From NCBI GenBank assembly GCA_017444505.1, contig JAFSWK010000003.1, forward strand, positions 1 to 7,268: a DNA stretch of 7,268 bases. The letters are read 5' to 3'. A program made the translations under genes and the position numbers. Position 1 is the first letter of the stretch; the number at the start of each line of letters is the position of its first letter. The notes below the pieces were generated by a model that was given only the letters and a program-made list of their open reading frames with translations, was not told the origin of the DNA and made no database searches. Positions 1 to 6,000 of this stretch are shown piece by piece. The DNA is from Rhodocyclaceae bacterium. GTDB lineage: Bacteria > Pseudomonadota > Gammaproteobacteria > Burkholderiales > Rhodocyclaceae.

Positions 1-3000
1 TACGATGCAGCGAAGAAGGCGGGCAAGACGAAGCTGAACTATCGCCAGTGGGTGCAGGTGCGAATGCCTGCGTTCAAGGCGTGGTTTGGGGATTGGCAGG
101 CCAAGCGCGCACGCGATGCGCTGATGGATATGGATGCGGTGCGCGTGAATGTGCCGCAGGATTGGGCGCTGTTGCCTGCCAGAGATTGGCGCGAGGCCGT
201 CAAGGTGGAGTATGGCCGCGCGGCCAAGCAAGGCAATGTGACGATGCGCGACGGGCGCGAGGTGCGTTTGTCCCCCGTCGGTTTCAAAGAGACGAAGCAG
301 CACAGCGGCATTAGCCGCGATGCGCTGAATTTGTTGGCGAACATCCGCGAGGTGCTGGAACAGGCGCATCACGTTGCCAGCTTGCCGCATGAGAAGGCGG
401 CGGTGACGGATTCCGTGCGCGCGTGGCATTACTACGCGGCGAAGGTGCAGATGGATGGGCGGGAGATGTTCGCGCGCCTGGTGCTGCGCGAGGATGTGAA
501 CGGGACGATTTACTACGACAACGATTTGTCGAGCATCGAGGCGCTGGAAAAAGAAACCGGCAGCGCACCCGGTGACGCTACTCCGGCCAATCCAGAGGCG
601 GCGGGCACTGCTGCCGATGGGAACAGTACCGGCGGGCGCGGCAATCACGCTGACCAGACCAAATCCGGCACGCCGTCCGCCCCCGCCGATGGGCACAGTC
701 TAGCCGAACTGCTGTCCGGCGGCAAGACGGGCGAGGTGTCCGCCGTGACCGACCCCGAGACGGGCGAGCCGCTGGTGCTGTACCACGGCACGAATCACGC
801 GGGCTTTACGGTGTTTGGCAGGGATGATGATTTTCTTGCGAACGGCAAGGCCAAAGGCGCGCACTGGTTCACGCCTTCGCGCCGGATGGCTGCCGCCTAT
901 ACGACCAAGCCAGACCTGGACGCGGTAGAAGATGCGCGCCTGAACGATGCGGAACATTCTGGCGTCTATCCCGTGTTTCTGAATATCCGCGATGTGGTGC
1001 AGGATGATTTTGAAGGCGCGCGCTGGACGGGACACCATCGCGGCGAGCGGGCAATGATTGTGCTGGAAGACGGCACGCGCATCACGCCGGAAGGCCGCAG
1101 CTTCTTCGATTCGGCAGAGGAAGCAGAGAAGTACGCGCGCGCGCACAATTTCAGCGGCTACGAAATCAAGAATGCCCGCCTTGGGCGTTCCACTGATACC
1201 GTCGCCGAGGATGCGCTGAAAGCAGGCAAGGACGGCGCAATCATCCGCAACGTGCGCGATGGTCTGCACACGCCCGATACCGTCTTTGTCGCCTTCGATT
1301 CCGCGCAGGTGAAATCCGCCACGGACAACCTCGGCCTGTTCGGGCAGCGCAATCCGGATATTCGGTTTGCCCGCGAGGAAGCGGCGGGTGCGCCTTCGCG
1401 TGGGAGCTTTGCGCTGACGGCGGGCGGGGTGCGCCGTGTGGTGCGGCAGGCGTTGCAGGGGGTGAGAAATGCGCCGCGCGTGGAGGTGGTGGAGACGGTG
1501 GCGGAGCTTCCGTTCAGTGCGCCCAGTGATGCGCAGGGCGCTTTCCACAATGGGCGCGTGTGGCTGGTGGCGGAGAATTTGAAGTCTGTGCAGGAAGCGC
1601 GCGAGGTGCTGGCGCATGAGATGATTGGTCACTACGGGCTGCGCGGGTTCTTCGGGCGTGGGCTGGATATGGTGTTGAACCGCATCCACAGAAACAGCGT
1701 GCGCGTGCAGCGCATGAGCTACGAGTGGCGGCGCGACAATGCCGACCTGATCCGTACTCTGGAAGCGCGCGGGGTGTCGCGCGAGGCTATCCGCGCCCGT
1801 TCGATTGAGGAAGCCTTGGCGCAGATGGCGCAGGCGGGCGAGAAGCTGAACGGCTGGAAGATGCTGGCGGGCTTCGTGCAAAACCTGCTGCGCAAGATGG
1901 GGGCGCATCGCTGGGCAAACATGCTGGAAGCGCGCACGGACGCGGAGGCGCTGACGGCGCTGAAACAGGCGGAAATGTTCGTGCGCGACGGGCTGACGGC
2001 GAACGATACGATTCCGAACGGGGCGCTGGCGGCGTTTGAGCGGGCGCGCGCCGTGAAGTGGGCGGATATGAGCGCCGAGGATGTGGCGGCTATCCCGTTG
2101 CAGCCGGTGCGCTTGCGGCTGGAAGGCTGGAAGGGCACGAGCGCGGAACTGTCAAAACTGGCGCGCGAGGTGTATGCCAGCGAGTTGCAGGGCACGGGCG
2201 TTGATAACGCCAGCATGGGCGACGACGTGAAGTTTTCTGCCGAAGGCAAGGGCGAGGCTTTCGGTGCGCGCGACAAGTTGAAGAATCCGGTGCGCGCCGA
2301 GGTGGTGCGCGTGCTGCGTGACCTTGTGCACGATGCGGTGAAAGTGTCGCAGGAACCGCCGAAGAAAGGGCGCGAGAAAGATTCACGCGCGTTTCACACG
2401 CTGCTTGCGCCGCTGCAAGTAAATGGGGAGATGTTCGCTGCGCGCATCACGGTGCGCGAGGCGCGGCTTGTGCCGAAAGGAGAGACGCCGCATCGCTTTT
2501 ATGACATTGCCTTGGTGCAGATGCGGCAAGCCCCCTTCGTACATGGATTTGACGACCAAGGCAGTGCGTCTCGTCCCGCTTCGATTCGAGGGCGTGAAGT
2601 CACTGTATCCGACCTTGCCCGCGCGGTCAATACGCAGGTGACGGGCGGCGCGGGCGCAGACGCAGGCGCGGCCTTTTCCTTCGCGGGCGAGCGGGGGGCA
2701 TCTGATGCGAAGGCGCATGTGCGCGAAGAAGTGCAGCAGTGGCTTCAAAGTGCAGAGGGGGCGGTGATTGATGGGCTGGTGGCGAAGAAATCAAGCAATG
2801 TGATGTTGCCGGGCGCATCCAGCACGCAGTACAGGCAGTTGCACAGGTTGCGCGTTGCCGCGCCGCAAGGCGCGCCCTTTGAAGTGGCGCAGGATGATGA
2901 CGGTAGCTTGTTTGTTTGCCTGAATACCATCCTTGCGAGACCTGATTTTGTTTGGTATCCAGCCGAGAGCGCGCAGGCACAGGCTGAGGCTGCACTTGCG

Positions 3001-6000
3001 AAGTGGATTGATGAAGCGCCAGAGCGCGCGGAACGCGCAAGACGCCATGAAGACTATCTGCGCCGTCTTGCTGAGAGGGAACGCGAACAGCAGCGCGCTT
3101 GGGAAAAAGGGCGCGAGGAAAGGGAGCGGCAAGCGGCAGCAAAGAAAGCCGCCGAGGAAGCGAACCGCGCAGCCGGGCGTTTGGATGATGGTACGCAAGG
3201 TTACATCCACGGCAATGACCGCAGGCCGTACACGCCGCCGACTGAAACACTGACCGAGGCGCAGGTGCGCACGGTCTTGGAAGGCGCAAACAAGGTGCGC
3301 GAGATGCAACACGCGCGCTCTTACGACAAAAAACCGCTTGCGCGAATCCGCAGTTTCTCGGTGTTCAAGAAATCGAAGAACATCCCGGAGATTGCGGGCG
3401 GCTTTGTGGCGCTGGCTGAATCTTTGGGCTGGAAAGCAAGCCGTTCCGTTGAGGATATTGGTTCGTATACCAGTTCAAATAGCGGGAAGTATCTGAGCAT
3501 TTCCCGCCCGAACCCGGATTTTGATGCGGACAACATTTTTTCGGATGAAAAAATCACCATCGACGTGCGTATTTCTGACCATGCGCGCACTACGGAGATG
3601 GAAGATTTTTACGAGGAAAACGCCATCAACCTTGTGCCGTCCAACGTCTTCACACAAAGCGGCTTTGCCTATGACACCTTTGAAAGTGCGCTGTGGAAGC
3701 TGAAAAACGCGCGCGTGAATGAAAGAGGCAGCCTTTTCTTTGGCGACGAAGAGGCGGTGTATTTTTCCCGCGCCGGACGCGAGGGCGAACCTGCCGGAAA
3801 TTCCGACAGGTTGCGCGAGGAGGCGCAGCGCAGGTTTGAGGAGCGTGTGGAGGCGCTGCGCAAAGACAGCACGCCACAGAAGGCGTGGCAGCGGTTCCGT
3901 GATGTGGGCGCTACGAAACTGAGCTTTGAGCAGTGGCGGGCAGTGCGCACGCAGGCTTTCCGCGACCGCTTCGGAGACTGGGAAGTCGGCACGGCCAAGG
4001 GCGCGCGCATGGCGCACACGTTCGACGATGCGCGCGAGCAGGCGAAAGCCTTCAAGGGCAAGCCGCTTGCAAACATGATGACCGGCATGGAAGCGGTGGT
4101 TTCCCGCAACAGACTGGACAAGATGCTGAACAAGAAGGCGGTGAGCAAGTCTGTGTCGCCGCAGATGCAGGCTTACGCGGTGGCGAACCTTGACCAGTTG
4201 TTTGCGCGCGCCGTGCTTGGGTGGAGCAAGCCCGACCGCGATAACAGCCGCAACATCATTGCGGTGCACCGTTTCTTTGCGCCCTTGCTTGCGCCAGACG
4301 GCAAAACGGTGATGCTGACGAAGCTGACGGTGCATGAGGATAGAAACGAGAACCAGCAGAACCCGCTCTATACCGTGGAGGCAGTGGAGTTCAATGAAAA
4401 ATCCCCTGCGGCTCAATGGGTGGCCGCCTCCATGAAGGAGGAAGGGCACATCCGCTCCGCAGGGGACGTGCTTAGTCTGGCACAGCGGGTTGAAAATTTC
4501 AATGCTTCCGGTATGCGCGCGGTGCTTGACCCGCAGACGAAAGAACCTGTTGCGGGCGTGGTGAGGCGGTTCCTGAAAGCGCAGAAAGACGGCAGTCAGG
4601 ACGATGCGCCCTTGTTCGCGCGCGGCCACTCCGGCCAGAGCGGTACGCTGGCGGTGGATGCTGCGCAGGTGCGACGCGCGCCGCCGAAAGAGACGCGGGC
4701 GCAGTGGTTGCAGCGAAAGTTTCAGGACAAGCTGAATCGCTTTGCCGTCATTCGCAAGTGGCTGGAATCGCAGGGCGTGAAACTGACCGAGCAGGCCAAC
4801 GTCTACGGGGCGGAAGAGCGAATGCACGGGCGATTCGCCAACAAGGTTGAGGATTTCCAAAACAAACGGGTGCGCCCTCTGGTGGAGAAAATCACCCGCG
4901 CCGGGTTTAGCATGGATGATGTTGCGCAGTTTTTGCACGCGCAGCACGCTGAGGAGCGTAATGCGCAGGTCGCAAAAATCAATCCGCGAATGCCTGACGG
5001 CGGTAGCGGGATGACGAATGCAGATGCACGGGCAATTCTGGCCGCTGCTAAGCCTGAGTTGCGGCAGCTTGCCAACGAGTTCCGGGCAATTACGGATGAC
5101 ACGCTGAAAATCTTGGTCAATGCGGGGATTGTGGATGCGAATACGGCGGATGCGTATCGTCGCGCCTACCAGCATTACGTCCCGCTGAAAGGAGGCCCCG
5201 ATTCGGATGCGGCCAATACCGGCACGGGCAAGGGGTTGAATGTGCGCCACAAAAACCGCCGGGCACTGGGGCACAACGTGCGCGAAGGGGGCGAGTGGAT
5301 TATCCAGAACATCATCGCTGACCATCAGCGCGCGTTAATGCTGGCCGAGAAAAACCGCGTGGCGCAACACTTGGTGATGATGGGCTTGCAGGCGGCTCGC
5401 CCCGATCTGATTACCATCAATGAGCCGCAGAAGCGGCAGGTGTTGCAGCAGCAGACGAGCTACGAGGTTTGGCACAACGGCACAAAACAGGCCGAGTTTT
5501 TCACGCAGCGCGATGCGCAGGCGTTCCGCAACTGGTTCGCTGCACACAACCATGTGAGCACGGGCAGCATTACGGTGCGTAAAACGTCTGACCCGCGCGT
5601 GGCGCTGGTTGCCAGCCCGCAATTGGCAGACAATGAGGTGATTGCTTACGTGCGAGGGCATGAGGTGCGCGTGCAGATTCATGATGAGGTGCTGGCGCAG
5701 GCGTACAAGAACATGGGCAGCGAGGCGATGGGGGCGATTTTGCGCGCTGGCGCAGCACTCAATGCGTATTTTTCGCGCGTCTATACCGGGTACAACCCGG
5801 AATTTATCGTCACCAACATTGTGCGCGATTTTTCCAGCGGCTTGCTCAATATTACCGGTGAACACGGCTTGAGAATCGCAGGCCGTGCGTTGAAAAATTA
5901 TGCGTCCAGCTTCCGGGAGTTGTTCCGGTACGCGCGCACAAATGAACCGTCAAAATGGATTGAGATGTACCGCGCAGACGGCGGAAACACAGGGGCGGCG

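Noticed and set aside
700..1908. A 402-residue reading frame on the minus strand
   Set aside because: Also in register with the + gene. It ends where the + frame uses a CTA codon (700-702). It overlaps the clear ADP-ribosyltransferase and metallopeptidase motifs, and its own translation is compositionally biased.
3823..3861. Inverted repeat GCGCAGCGC (3823-3831) and GCGCTGCGC (3853-3861)
   Set aside because: It is built from the overused GCGC words in a charged helix coded by GAG/GCG/CGC. It is probably coincidental.
5188..5239. Shine-Dalgarno-like AAAGGAGG (5188-5195) with an ATG at 5207
   Set aside because: The ATG is in frame 2 and the frame stops after about ten codons. The purine-rich run is explained by codons for Leu-Lys-Gly-Gly in the conserved YVPLKGG motif.
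3475..5325. A 616-residue reading frame on the minus strand
   Set aside because: It is exactly in register with the + strand codons, so it exists only because TTA, CTA and TCA codons are absent there. The + frame carries recognisable domains throughout, and the minus product is His/Arg/Leu-rich with no domain I recognise.
5786..5800. Hairpin CCGGGT-ACA-ACCCGG as a possible terminator
   Set aside because: There is no T-run on either side in the right orientation and the gene reads straight through. The bases encode the conserved TGYNPEF segment.
5335..5865. A 176-residue reading frame on the minus strand
   Set aside because: In register with the + gene and ending opposite a TTA codon at 5335. 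It is a codon-use shadow with no independent support.
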